Counted from the stretch's first letter, positions 16,868 to 25,710 are shown. The stretch is DNA of 64,000 bases from JBNKHH01 sp050290245 (GCA_050290245.1 JBNKHH010000013.1:36724-100723), one strand, 5' to 3'. Made by a program: numbers and translations. Notes: generated by a model from the sequence alone, not told the origin.

Positions 16868-18067
16868 ATGACTGACGTTTTTATCTGCGATTACATCCGA
16901 ACGCCCATCGGAAGATACGGCGGTGCACTGTCGTCGGTGCGGGCTGACGACCTCGGGGCGATCCCGCTTCGCGCCCTTGCGGAACGCAACCCGGGGCTGA
17001 ATCTTGCTGAGGTAGACGAGGTCATCTTTGGCTGCGCCAACCAGGCAGGGGAGGACAACCGCAACGTCGCCAGGATGTCGCTGTTGCTGGCCGGTTTCCC
17101 CGAAAGCGTGCCTGGTACGACGATGAACCGGCTTTGTGGTTCTGGCATGGACGCGGTGATCACTGCCGCCCGCGCGATCAAGTCCGGCGAGGCGGAGCTT
17201 GTCATCGCCGGTGGTGTCGAATCGATGTCGCGCGCGCCCTTCGTGATGCCGAAAGCGACGGCGGCTTTTTCCCGTGCAAATGAGGTGCATGACACCACAA
17301 TCGGCTGGCGTTTTGTCAATAAGCTGATGAAAGCACAGTATGGCGTCGACTCCATGCCGGAAACGGCCGAAAACGTTGCGGAGGATTTCAACGTGAACCG
17401 CGCCGACCAGGACGCCTTTGCCTTGCGCTCGCAGCAAAAGGCTGGTGCGGCGATTGAAAGCGGGCGGCTGGCGCAGGAGATCACCCCGGTCACCATCCCG
17501 CAGCGCAGGGGCGATCCGGTCGTCGTGGACACGGACGAGCATCCGCGCCCGGCGACAACTCTTGCGGACCTCGCGAAGCTCAAGACTTTCGTCAAGGCGG
17601 ATGGGACAGTGACCGCTGGCAACGCCTCGGGCGTCAATGACGGTGCCGCTGCCCTGATCCTCGCCACGAAAGAGGCCGCAGAGCGGCACGGGCTTACCCC
17701 GATTGCAAGGGTTCTGGGCGGGGCAACGGCAGGTGTCGCCCCCCGCATTATGGGCTTCGGCCCGGCGCCAGCGTCAAAAAAACTTATGGCGCGGCTTGGG
17801 CTGACGCAAAAGGACTTCGCGATCATTGAGCTGAACGAGGCCTTTGCCTCGCAAGGGCTGGCGACGCTACGCGATCTGGGCATCGCAGACGATGACCCGC
17901 GCGTGAACCCAAATGGCGGGGCAATTGCGCTCGGACATCCCCTGGGCATGTCGGGTGCGCGCATCGCCGGCACGGCAATCCTGGACCTGAAACCCGGCGA
18001 GAAGTCGTTGTCGACCATGTGTATCGGGGTCGGTCAGGGCATCGCCATCGCGATGGAACGGCTCTAG
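16868..18067 (+). CDS. Acetyl-CoA acyltransferase (3-oxoadipyl-CoA thiolase, PcaF-like)
   Basis: 399 residues. Nucleophile Cys in TMNRLCGSGMDAVITAARAI (about residue 90), catalytic His in NPNGGAIALGHPLGMSGARI and second Cys in MCIGVGQGIAIAME: a complete thiolase. The start (TDVFICDYIRTPIGRYGGAL) and the ADDLGAIPLRAL segment strongly resemble beta-ketoadipyl-CoA thiolases (PcaF/PaaJ) rather than biosynthetic PhaA. ATG 16868 is chosen because AAGGACC is eight bases upstream; ATG 16862 is two bases from it. Thiolytic cleavage would end the pathway with acetyl-CoA plus a shorter acyl- or succinyl-CoA. Confidence 0.9.
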   Translation: MTDVFICDYIRTPIGRYGGALSSVRADDLGAIPLRALAERNPGLNLAEVDEVIFGCANQAGEDNRNVARMSLLLAGFPESVPGTTMNRLCGSGMDAVITAARAIKSGEAELVIAGGVESMSRAPFVMPKATAAFSRANEVHDTTIGWRFVNKLMKAQYGVDSMPETAENVAEDFNVNRADQDAFALRSQQKAGAAIESGRLAQEITPVTIPQRRGDPVVVDTDEHPRPATTLADLAKLKTFVKADGTVTAGNASGVNDGAAALILATKEAAERHGLTPIARVLGGATAGVAPRIMGFGPAPASKKLMARLGLTQKDFAIIELNEAFASQGLATLRDLGIADDDPRVNPNGGAIALGHPLGMSGARIAGTAILDLKPGEKSLSTMCIGVGQGIAIAMERL

Positions 18068-18134
18068 CTTTCCATCATTTGCCCTGTATAAATAGCGTGC
18101 AAGTTAATCAGAATGCGAGTGCATGGGTCAAAAC

Positions 18135-18150
18135 ACCGCCCTCGGGCGGT
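18135..18150 (+). terminator. Hairpin terminator after thiolase
   Basis: ACCGCCC (18135-18141) pairs with GGGCGGT (18144-18150) in the gap before the LysR gene. It would end the catabolic transcript, though only a weak T-tract follows. Confidence 0.5.
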
Positions 18151-18205
18151 CCCTTGCACCGGAGCAAAAGTCATGGCGGCACCCCGCTAGCGACAAAAAG
18201 GGAAA

Positions 18206-19132
18206 ATGACGAGCCCAATTCCTCCTCTCAATCCGCTGCGGACTTTCGAAGTCGCCGCGCGTTTGTGCAGTCTGACGCTGGCTGCAGAGGAACTGAATGT
18301 CAGCCAGGTAGCTGTCAGCCGGCAGGTCAAGACTCTGGAAGATTATCTTGGCGTAACCCTGTTTCGGCGCCTGCACCGGGGTGTGGAGCTAACCGATGAA
18401 GGTCGCCAGTTGCATGAGGGTATTGCCCATGCATTTCAGGATATTGCCACCGCATCGCGGCGGGTGTCCCGGCGCGGACGGCGCGATATTCTGGCCATCC
18501 AGTCCTATACGACCTTTTCGCAGCGCTGGCTGATCCCGCGTCTGACGAATTTCCACGACAAACATCCCAGGATCGAGGTGCGACTCAGCACGTCGACCGC
18601 GCCGGTCGATTTCGAAAGCCAGAACCTCGATGCCGCTATCCGGGCGGGAAAGGGCAATTGGCCGGACCTGCACTCGGAAAAGCTTGTGGATGTCGAGCTG
18701 ATCCCGATCTGCACGCCTGAATATCAGGAACAGCATGGGCTGTACGAGCCGAATGACCTGGAGAAAGTGAGATTGCTGCACTCAATGGCCCGGCCGACAG
18801 ATTGGGCGGCTTGGATCAAACGGGTCGGCGCCGATGTTGATCCTGAACCCGGAATCCGCTTCGAAAGTTCAGCCCTGGCATATGAAGCGGCATCCATGGA
18901 CGGTGGTGTGGCACTGGCTGTGAAGATCTTCGTCAAACGACAATTGCAAGGCGGCAGCCTCGTTGCGCCGTTTGGCGACCTGACATGCTACAGCGGCGAA
19001 GGTTACTTCCTGACCTGGCCCAAGAGCACCGCGCCATCGCGTACTCTGATCAAGTTCCTCGACTGGATGCGCGACCGCATTCAGGTTGAAAATCCGGAGC
19101 GTGAAGAGGACGCCGCCACTTCTTCCGATTGA
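18206..19132 (+). CDS. LysR-family regulator (GcvA-like), paralogue 1
   Basis: 308 residues. The HTH lies in residues 8-66 (LNPLRTFEVAARLCSLTLAA, then EELNVSQVAVSRQVKTLEDY), the wing is LFRRLHRGVELTDEG, and the remainder is a substrate-binding domain of the GcvA group. ATG 18206 has AAAAGGGA upstream. Closely similar along its length to the next gene on the opposite strand: both share AAEELNVSQVAVSRQV and the DNLDAAIR/QNLDAAIR and LLHSMARP segments. It immediately follows the catabolic operon and may control it. Its 3' end overlaps the paralogue by 52 bp tail-to-tail. Confidence 0.9.
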   Translation: MTSPIPPLNPLRTFEVAARLCSLTLAAEELNVSQVAVSRQVKTLEDYLGVTLFRRLHRGVELTDEGRQLHEGIAHAFQDIATASRRVSRRGRRDILAIQSYTTFSQRWLIPRLTNFHDKHPRIEVRLSTSTAPVDFESQNLDAAIRAGKGNWPDLHSEKLVDVELIPICTPEYQEQHGLYEPNDLEKVRLLHSMARPTDWAAWIKRVGADVDPEPGIRFESSALAYEAASMDGGVALAVKIFVKRQLQGGSLVAPFGDLTCYSGEGYFLTWPKSTAPSRTLIKFLDWMRDRIQVENPEREEDAATSSD

Positions 19133-20055
19133 TCCTCAACCTTTTCCGCCGCTTCCGCGTCATCCGGATCGAAGTGCACTCGAATCCAGTCAAGAAATTT
19201 CAGGAGCGGGGAGGATGGCGCTTGGTCCATCGGCCACGTCAGATAATAACTTTCCCCGGTACGGCATCGATGCTCGAAAGGTGCCACCAACGTCCCGGCA
19301 CGCAGCTGGATTTCGACAAAGTGACGGTTCGCAATCGCGACCCCCAGATCCATTAGCGCGCCTTCGTAGGCCAGCGAACTGTTTTCGAAAACCAGACGAT
19401 TCTTCGGAGTAAACCGGGCGCCGGCGGATTCGAGCCAGGTCGGCCAATCCTTGGGGCGCGCCATCGAGTGCAACAGCTTCACGTTTGCGAGGTCCGAGAC
19501 ACGGTTCAAAGGGTGAGCGGCGAGGAAGCTGGGCGAACACACGGGAATAAGTTCCATATCCGCCAGCTTTTCGGCGTGAATACAGTGCCAATTTCCATCG
19601 CCGCCGCGGATGGCGGCATCCAGATTGTCCGTGTCGAAATCCGCCACATCGTGTGAGGATGAGAGGCGCACTTCGATTAGTGGATGTGCCTTGTGGAAGT
19701 CTGCGAGCCTTGGCATCAGCCAGCCCCGCGAAAACGTGACATAGGACTGAATGGCCAGAATGTTGCGCTGTCCCCTGCGCGACACCGATTTCGTAGCATC
19801 TTCGATGTCTTGAAATGCCCTTGCGACGCCCCTGAAAAGATCGGCGCCCTCGCGGGTCAATTCGATGCCACGATTAAGGCGGCGGAACAGAGTGATGCCC
19901 ATATAGTCTTCCAGCACCCGAACCTGACGGCTGACGGCGACCTGGCTGACGTTCAGCTCTTCTGCCGCCATAGTCAGGTTGTTGTGCCGCGCCGCGGCCT
20001 CGAACGCCTTAAGCGGGTTAAGTGGAGGCAGAGTGCGGTTGGGAATAGATGGCAT
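19081..20055 (-). CDS. LysR-family regulator (GcvA-like), paralogue 2
   Basis: 324 residues, GcvA-type LysR with HTH at residues 9-66 (LNPLKAFEAAARHNNLTMAA, EELNVSQVAVSRQVRVLEDY) and a full effector domain. It ends in an acidic, Ser-rich tail of about 25 residues not found in paralogue 1; that tail is encoded by the DNA that also encodes the end of paralogue 1 on the other strand. A perfect 7+2+7 inverted repeat lies 40 bp upstream of the start, a likely autoregulatory or target operator. No target gene is divergent within 500 bp, so regulation may be of the catabolic operon or at a distance. Confidence 0.9.
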   Translation of the reverse strand: MPSIPNRTLPPLNPLKAFEAAARHNNLTMAAEELNVSQVAVSRQVRVLEDYMGITLFRRLNRGIELTREGADLFRGVARAFQDIEDATKSVSRRGQRNILAIQSYVTFSRGWLMPRLADFHKAHPLIEVRLSSSHDVADFDTDNLDAAIRGGDGNWHCIHAEKLADMELIPVCSPSFLAAHPLNRVSDLANVKLLHSMARPKDWPTWLESAGARFTPKNRLVFENSSLAYEGALMDLGVAIANRHFVEIQLRAGTLVAPFEHRCRTGESYYLTWPMDQAPSSPLLKFLDWIRVHFDPDDAEAAEKVEDQSEEVAASSSRSGFST

Positions 20056-20094
20056 TTCAACATCCCATGCATTGCGCGATGATCAAAAACGACA

Positions 20095-20110
20095 TTGACT
20101 GCACAGTCAA
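20095..20110. promoter_or_regulatory. Inverted repeat upstream of LysR paralogue 2
   Basis: TTGACTG and CAGTCAA (20095-20101 and 20104-20110) form a perfect 7-bp inverted repeat with a CA centre, 40-55 bp upstream of the ATG at 20055. Placement suggests an operator in the gene's promoter. It has no T-N11-A half-site rule beyond the palindrome itself. Confidence 0.5.
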
Positions 20111-20301
20111 CACAGCCAATCGGCATATTTGGTCAACATTTTGATCTGTCGTCCAGTATGGCGAGAATCGCGGATGCGGTCAATGTCAGGCGGCCTGAAT
20201 GTGTGCGATGTTTCAGGCTATCCGGATATTCTGACCTGCGGGCGACATGCCCGTTTGCTTGAAAAGCAGGGACGCGGAATGACACAGTATTAAATCAAAA
20301 A

Positions 20302-20324
20302 TAAAATTGTAGGTAAAATTGTAG
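20302..20324. repeat. 11-bp direct repeat, 12-bp period
   Basis: TAAAATTGTAG occurs at 20302-20312 and again at 20314-20324 inside the most AT-rich part of the gap. Could be a binding site pair on one helical face or simple slippage. Confidence 0.6.
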
Positions 20325-20610
20325 CATCACGGGTTTGCGGAGTGCTTCTTGCCTGCGGCCACGGTAAGAAATACCGTTCAATCTTGGCCAAAATGGAAAC
20401 TGACGCACCTCGTGACCTGCGTGCCGCTTGCTCACGACGGCCCCGGCCATGTTTCGATTTTGCCCGAGGGTCCCATCACGGGTTTGTCATTCCCGGCGAC
20501 TGCCATCACCCTTGCGCTGGCGACGATGCCGCCGGGCAGGGCGATGTTCGTGGCGTTTCAGTTGGCAGGCGAGAAACCCAGCTATGAGGGGCAGCAAAGC
20601 GCTATTGCCG

Positions 20611-21981
20611 TCAACCAAGAAACGCGCTGTGCTGAAGGCTGTTGACAAGAAAGTAGAGGTTCGCACGCAGCGTCTCGCGCGACATGGATCCACCCAGGCA
20701 CAGGCGAACCTTTTCGCCAGGTGTGATCCCGACACTGAAGGCATCCGACGGCATGATTCCGATCGGGCGTCCAGCCATCCTGGCAACAATGTCCGCACGA
20801 CCGACGCCATCGGGCAATGTGAGCCAGACATTGAAGGCATTCTCTGCCGCCTCGAATTCGAAACCTTCGAGAGTCTCGCGGGCAATGGCCTGCCTCGCTG
20901 CTGTTTCCGACCGGATAAAGCGCCTGATCTGATCGGCGGTGCCGTCCTCGATCCATTGGGTGGCCAGTGCTGCGGTGATCGGTGACGCCATAACAGCCTG
21001 CACCTTGAGCGTCTCCCCGAGCGAATAGGCCAGCTTGCTTGTTGGCGCGACCGTAAAAGCCAGTCTCAGTCCGGCACCAATGCATTTCGCCAATCCGCCG
21101 ACATGCCAAGTCAGGTCCGGCGCCGAAACGGCAAACGGCGTGGGCGCCTTGTCGGGGATGAAACCATAGGCATCGTCTTCGATCAGAGGCAGACCGTGCT
21201 CGTTGAGCACTTCTGCAATGGCAAGCCGCCGCTCCGCCGGGATCGTCAGAGTGGTCGGGTTCTGCAGTGTCGGGTTGAGATAAAGCGCCTTCGGGCGGTG
21301 CCGCTTGATTTCCGCAGAAAGCGCGTCGGGCAGGATGCCGTCGCTGTCCATCTCGATCCCGACAAGCTTCAGACCGCGGCGGCACGCGATGTTACGAAAG
21401 CCGGGATATGTGATCTGTTCGCAAAAGACCCTGTCGCCGGGTTCGGCCAGGATGGCTAGAATGGCACCGATCGTACTGTGCGCGCCCGGCGAAATCACCA
21501 GCTGCGAGCTGTTGGAGACCAAACCGCGCTGGCTGAGCCAGGTTGAGGCCACCGCTTTGTCCCTGTCCGAGCCGGTCGATGATTGATAGCGCAGCAGTTG
21601 CAACAGGTTGGCCGATACATAATCGAGCCCGTTGCGCATATTGGCGATCAGGCCAGGATCGTTGGGGGCGGGCGGCAGGTTCATTGACAGGTCTTCGTCG
21701 GCCAGGCGCAACGGGTCCGGACCCGTCTCTGTGTCAGCCGGTTTCGATACGAAAGTGCCGCGCCCCACATGACTGGTGACGAGGCCGCGTGACTGTGCCT
21801 CGGTGTATCCGCGCGATACGGTCGTAAAATCGATCCCCAGGCGCTTGGCCAATTCGCGTTGCGGGGGCAGGCGGTTGCCCTGAGTCAGGCGCCCTTCGCG
21901 GATGTCCTGTTCGATGGCATCTGCAATCGCAATGTAGCGCGGTTTGCCATTTGGTTCGGTCTGTGGCGTCCAGTCAATCAT
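20611..21981 (-). CDS. MocR/PdxR-type regulator (GntR HTH fused to class I aminotransferase domain)
   Basis: 456 residues. GntR winged helix at residues 12-80 (RYIAIADAIEQDIREGRLTQ, LPPQRELAKRLGIDFTTVSR), a linker, then an aminotransferase-like domain with PGAHSTIGAILAILAEPGD, the Asp region PLIEDDAYGFIP and the PLP-Lys in GLAKCIGAGLRLA. Such proteins bind PLP, often as an aldimine with an effector amine, to activate a neighbouring operon. ATG 21981 matches the family N-terminus (MIDWTPQ); the longer reading is upstream DNA. Paralogous to the MocR at 38219. Its likely target is the GH3/CoA-transferase/ABC region, but none is directly divergent. Confidence 0.9.
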   Translation of the reverse strand: MIDWTPQTEPNGKPRYIAIADAIEQDIREGRLTQGNRLPPQRELAKRLGIDFTTVSRGYTEAQSRGLVTSHVGRGTFVSKPADTETGPDPLRLADEDLSMNLPPAPNDPGLIANMRNGLDYVSANLLQLLRYQSSTGSDRDKAVASTWLSQRGLVSNSSQLVISPGAHSTIGAILAILAEPGDRVFCEQITYPGFRNIACRRGLKLVGIEMDSDGILPDALSAEIKRHRPKALYLNPTLQNPTTLTIPAERRLAIAEVLNEHGLPLIEDDAYGFIPDKAPTPFAVSAPDLTWHVGGLAKCIGAGLRLAFTVAPTSKLAYSLGETLKVQAVMASPITAALATQWIEDGTADQIRRFIRSETAARQAIARETLEGFEFEAAENAFNVWLTLPDGVGRADIVARMAGRPIGIMPSDAFSVGITPGEKVRLCLGGSMSRETLRANLYFLVNSLQHSAFLG

Positions 21982-22549
21982 GTCAGTCTCCGTAGTCACG
22001 GCTTGATAGCCAATGATTCGTGGAAATTGAAGCTGATTGTATGGATGTGCTGATGTGCAGCGGGTTCGCGGCCATTTTGGATCAGAACCAAATTCAGACT
22101 TTGCCGAATAGCCCGGTGCGAGCCAACTGGCATGGTCAAAAGATACCAATTGAGACATTGCGCATTTAATTCCCCGAAGAGCATATATTTCACTGAAGGG
22201 AGCCGGGTTGGCACCTCACCAGGTCATCCGACGATCCAGAGACTTAGAATATCCGCAGTTCCCGATGGGGCGCCAAATGACAGGTTTTTGAGACGAAGTC
22301 GGCAAACCTTGCCGGATCAAAGATGCCGATAGTCATGTCTTCGGGTTTTCTCTGGCCGTGGTGATCAAAGAGAATTTATCGGATGAAAGGGCGTCCTAGA
22401 ATTTGGCTGGTAAGCCATTGAAAATTAATGGAATGTTATCGAACAGACGCAGTCTGTCCAGTGTGGCGGAAATCGTGCGCTGTGCCATTGACAAAAGGAC
22501 AGGAGATCCGGCCGGTGCCGCGTAGTCGGGATATCAATACGGGGCCGGC
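21982..22549. other. 568-bp noncoding stretch upstream of MocR gene
   Basis: No frame with recognisable protein character. It must hold the MocR promoter (reading leftwards) and the 3' end signals of the GH3 gene. Base composition is visibly less GC-rich than the flanks between about 22000 and 22450. Near 22540-22560 the sequence CCGGCTCAGCCCGG can fold and may be the GH3 terminator. Otherwise nothing seen. Confidence 0.5.
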
Positions 22550-24286
22550 TCAGCCCGGAAGTCCCCAGGGCAACTCGACCGGACTTTGCCCCGCGAAGGG
22601 GATCACGCCGGTCAAGGCATCGACGAGTGCTTGCTGCACCGGGAGAACGGCGCTGTAAGCGTTTACGAAGGTCGGGCAATCGGGCATGTGAAAAGTCAGA
22701 AACGGCGAACCGAGCGAGACGTAGAGCGTTGGCAGGTGCTGCCACATGCGCTGCATCGTCAGAGGAAAGGCGCCATGTAGTCGCTCCCATTGCGGACCGA
22801 GGTGTTCCTTGCCCGACAAGCCCTCTTCGGCCATCAGGTAGAGCCCGATGTCCTGATCGGTGGCATCAATCGGTTCGCCGGGAACCACACGGGTAATCTC
22901 GAATCCAAGCGCTTCCAGCATGGCTGGGATCTCGAGGTCGGGCAGGGGAGCCGAGGGGCTGCGCCGATCGCGGGCCTCGGCAAGAAGGATGCGGCGGTGC
23001 CGTGCCGGAGAGATCGGCAGAAGCCCCTGGGTGTCCTTGACGAGAGTGACGCAGCCTTCGGCTACTTGCCTGGCCCAGGCCCGATGCTGATCGGTGCCGA
23101 GAAGCGCGGCGCGTCGGCTTTCATCGGCCGTGGCGTGCCGGTCCAGATGGAGACCCATCGAGGCTTTGAGCGCCAGGATGCGCAGTACCGCTGCGTCAAG
23201 CCTGGTCTGCGAGAGTGCCCCGTTGGCCAGTCCTTCGCGCAGGAAACGCATGTCTTCTTCGGTATCCTGCGGAAACAGCAGGATATCGCAGCCACTTTCG
23301 ATGCAGAGCGGGACGATATCCTTGCGCGCGCCGCAGGAGGTGAACCCGGCCATTCCGGTCGCATCCGAGACGATGACACCGTTGTATCCCAGTTCGCCGC
23401 GCAAAAGGCCTTGAAGCAGATTTGCGCTGAGCGAGGCTGGGAGGAGAGGCTCGCCCGACGCCGCGCCGCCCCGGGCCGGACGGTAGGCCGGAAGGGTGAT
23501 GTGACCTGCCATGATGAGGCGGACATCCCGGCCAATCGCCGCAGCATAGATCTTGCCGAAGCTTTCGTGCCAGTCATCCATCGTCATGGTGTTATGGGTC
23601 GTCACATAGTGCTGGTCGCGCTCGTCCAGACCCTCTCCGGGGAAATGCTTGACGCAAGAGACAAGGCCGTTCTCCTGCATCCCGTCCAGATAAGCCGAAA
23701 CCAACGCGATGGTCTGATCGACATTGTCAGAAAAGCTACGGGTGTTCACCGCGTTCGAGCGGAAATTCAGTGCAAGGTCAGCCACTGGCGTCCAGCTCAC
23801 GCCGAAGCCGAGATAGCTGGCCTCGCGCGCGGCGATGGCTCCCATACGCCAGGCATTGCTGGGCTCTCCCGTCGCGGCAACCGCCATCTGGTTGGGAAAG
23901 GCCGTGCCAGCCTTGACGCTTGCCTTTTCCGACATTTCTATATCTGCGGTAAGCAGAGGCGGAACGGTGCATGCCCGCATAAACCTTTGAGCAGAGCGGC
24001 GGAGTTCCTCCTCGGAATAGCTGGGGAAGCGGTGCACTCCGCCAACCCCCAAATTGGCCAGGGCGTCGACGCTCCCGTTGGAAAGGTCGCGGCACATCGG
24101 CAAGACGATCTGGGCGATCTTCTCGTCCTGGTCGAGGTTGGCGAAACAGGCCTTGACCCAACCCAAGCCGTCTTGGTCGAGGTGAAAAGGTGCGGCACAA
24201 AGCTGTGCATCGGTGAGGGGAAGACTGTTTGCAGTCATTGGGCCTAGGGGTCTCGCCTGAATTCCGGTAAATTCTAACATATCCAT
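22550..24286 (-). CDS. Glycoside hydrolase family 3 protein (beta-N-acetylhexosaminidase-like)
   Basis: 578 residues. TIM-barrel GH3 domain: LDQDEKIAQIVLP, LTADIEMSEKASV, the NagZ-like GLVSCVKHFPGEGLDERDQH (His in KHFPGxG), MAGHITLPAYRP and the nucleophile Asp in NGVIVSDATGMAG. A C-terminal domain follows (from about residue 400). Hydrolyses beta-linked amino sugars or glucosides; no signal peptide, so cytoplasmic. The start is uncertain: ATG 24286, 24280 and 24238 lack a clear Shine-Dalgarno. It is divergent from the CoA-transferase and 1.6 kb from a sugar ABC transporter, so it may act on imported oligosaccharide. Confidence 0.88.
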   Translation of the reverse strand: MDMLEFTGIQARPLGPMTANSLPLTDAQLCAAPFHLDQDGLGWVKACFANLDQDEKIAQIVLPMCRDLSNGSVDALANLGVGGVHRFPSYSEEELRRSAQRFMRACTVPPLLTADIEMSEKASVKAGTAFPNQMAVAATGEPSNAWRMGAIAAREASYLGFGVSWTPVADLALNFRSNAVNTRSFSDNVDQTIALVSAYLDGMQENGLVSCVKHFPGEGLDERDQHYVTTHNTMTMDDWHESFGKIYAAAIGRDVRLIMAGHITLPAYRPARGGAASGEPLLPASLSANLLQGLLRGELGYNGVIVSDATGMAGFTSCGARKDIVPLCIESGCDILLFPQDTEEDMRFLREGLANGALSQTRLDAAVLRILALKASMGLHLDRHATADESRRAALLGTDQHRAWARQVAEGCVTLVKDTQGLLPISPARHRRILLAEARDRRSPSAPLPDLEIPAMLEALGFEITRVVPGEPIDATDQDIGLYLMAEEGLSGKEHLGPQWERLHGAFPLTMQRMWQHLPTLYVSLGSPFLTFHMPDCPTFVNAYSAVLPVQQALVDALTGVIPFAGQSPVELPWGLPG

Positions 24287-24310
24287 TGGCGGCGGACAGC
24301 GGAGAGCCGA

Positions 24311-24328
24311 TAGGTCAGGCCCGACCTA
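24311..24328. promoter_or_regulatory. Inverted repeat in GH3/CoA-transferase divergent promoter
   Basis: TAGGTC (24311-24316) and GACCTA (24323-24328) form a perfect 6+6+6 inverted repeat between the two divergent genes, close to the GH3 start. Possible operator for a GntR-type regulator. Confidence 0.45.
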
Positions 24329-24463
24329 ACTTTTTGGAATTTAATTGGCGTTGATCGCGAGGCGTCACGGATCTTCAATGCTGAACGTGGACAGAGTGCA
24401 CCGCCTCGAACTATGCCCGCCTCCGTCGTGGGCGAAATCGGCAGAAGGACAGAGTTGACCCCT

Positions 24464-25657
24464 ATGAAGGCGTTTCAGAACTATAGAGTGATCGACACCA
24501 CGCACGTGCTGGCCGGGCCCTTTGCAGCGTTCCAACTGGCCACGCTGGGAGCAGAGGTCATCAAGGTCGAGGACCCGAACGATCCCGACCAGGCCCGTTC
24601 CCAGGGTCCCGACAGAGAAATGAACGACATGGGAATGGGCACGGCCTTTCTGGGGCAGGCGAGCAACAAATCTTCGGTCGCAATCGATCTCAAGACGCCC
24701 CAGGGCAAGGAGGCAATGCTGCGCCTGCTCGATACGGCGGATGTGTTCATCGAGAATTATCGGCCCGGTGCCTTCGAAGCACTGGGGCTTGGCTATGATG
24801 ACCTGCGGCGACGCAATCCGGGGTTGATCTATTGCTCGCTGTCAGCTTTTGGCTCGACCGGGCCGCGCCGAGAGCTGCGCGGCTATGACAACATCATTCA
24901 GGCGTTTTCAGGCTTTATGGCGATGACCGGCGATGACCCGAAAAAGCCTTTCAAATGCGGTGCGCCGATCATGGACTACGCGGCAGGCACGACGACCGCC
25001 TATGCGATCTCGGCAGCGCTGCTGCAAAGGGCGCGCAATGGCGGAACCGGCAATTTCGTGGACGTTTCAATGCTGGATGTAGCGATGATGTTCGCCACCT
25101 CCCATGTGGCGTCCTATTTCTGGACCGGCAAGGCGCCCGGCCCTAAGGGCAACAAATATCCATTTGCGACGATCGGCATGTACCATGCCAGCGACGTGCC
25201 GATGATGGTCTCGGCCTCGAACCTGAAACAACAAGCCAAGCTCTGGCGCCTTCTGGGGCGCGACGACATGGTCAAGCAGGACAACAACCAGCGGCTGGAT
25301 TCGCATGCGGAGGAAAGTGCAGCGTTGGCTGCTGCCTTCCGGGCACGCCCGGCCGCGGAGTGGGAGGATCTGCTGCAGTCCGAGGGCATTCCCTGCGCCC
25401 GGATCCGGACCCTGGATGAAGCGCTTGGCGATGTTCAGGTGCAGGCGAGACCGGTGCTTCACAAATTCGACGGTCCGCAAGGTTCTGTCGAGGGGATGAC
25501 AACCACGATTGCGGGCTTTCGGATGCAAGAGCACGGCCCGTCCCTTGATCAGCCGCCGCAACGTCTGGGGGCCCAGACAGAGGAAGTGCTGTCGAACCTC
25601 GGCTATAGCCAGGCCGAGATCGACCGCTTGCGGGATGCGGGGATCATCGCCGGATAA
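24464..25657 (+). CDS. Class III CoA-transferase (CaiB/Frc family), second copy
   Basis: 397 residues, beginning MKAFQNYRVIDTTHVLAGPF with LGAEVIKVEDPNDPDQARSQ, and the catalytic Asp in NFVDVSMLDVAMMFAT. It shares most of its N-terminal half with the CoA-transferase at 11296 (TTHVLAGP, DPDQAR, FIENYRPGAFEALGLGYDDL), so the two are paralogues. ATG 24464 is chosen for alignment with that copy; an in-frame ATG at 24413 adds 17 residues. It stands alone between GH3 and the ABC transporter; its substrate is unknown. Confidence 0.92.
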   Translation: MKAFQNYRVIDTTHVLAGPFAAFQLATLGAEVIKVEDPNDPDQARSQGPDREMNDMGMGTAFLGQASNKSSVAIDLKTPQGKEAMLRLLDTADVFIENYRPGAFEALGLGYDDLRRRNPGLIYCSLSAFGSTGPRRELRGYDNIIQAFSGFMAMTGDDPKKPFKCGAPIMDYAAGTTTAYAISAALLQRARNGGTGNFVDVSMLDVAMMFATSHVASYFWTGKAPGPKGNKYPFATIGMYHASDVPMMVSASNLKQQAKLWRLLGRDDMVKQDNNQRLDSHAEESAALAAAFRARPAAEWEDLLQSEGIPCARIRTLDEALGDVQVQARPVLHKFDGPQGSVEGMTTTIAGFRMQEHGPSLDQPPQRLGAQTEEVLSNLGYSQAEIDRLRDAGIIAG

Positions 25658-25710
25658 GCTTGGCAGGATTGGCGGAAACAAAGACCGCAAATGCAGGCTT
25701 TTGCGCGGTT

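Larger units (their letters stand above)
20056..20610. other. 555-bp stretch without a confident gene
   Basis: It contains the LysR upstream operator, then an AT-rich segment (about 20270-20330) with an 11-bp direct repeat. After that comes a short + strand open frame (20349-20645) encoding VTCVPLAHDGPGHVSILPEG and GRAMFVAFQLAGEKPSYEG. The frame has plausible GC-rich third positions but no recognisable family, no convincing start signal, and it runs into the 3' end of the MocR gene. It may be a degraded gene fragment. I do not call it as a gene. Confidence 0.5.

Noticed and set aside
22790..24247. 485-residue open frame on the + strand opposite the GH3 gene
   Set aside because: Shadow of a GC-rich gene; sequence is Arg/Gly/His-rich without family motifs, while the - strand has all GH3 motifs.
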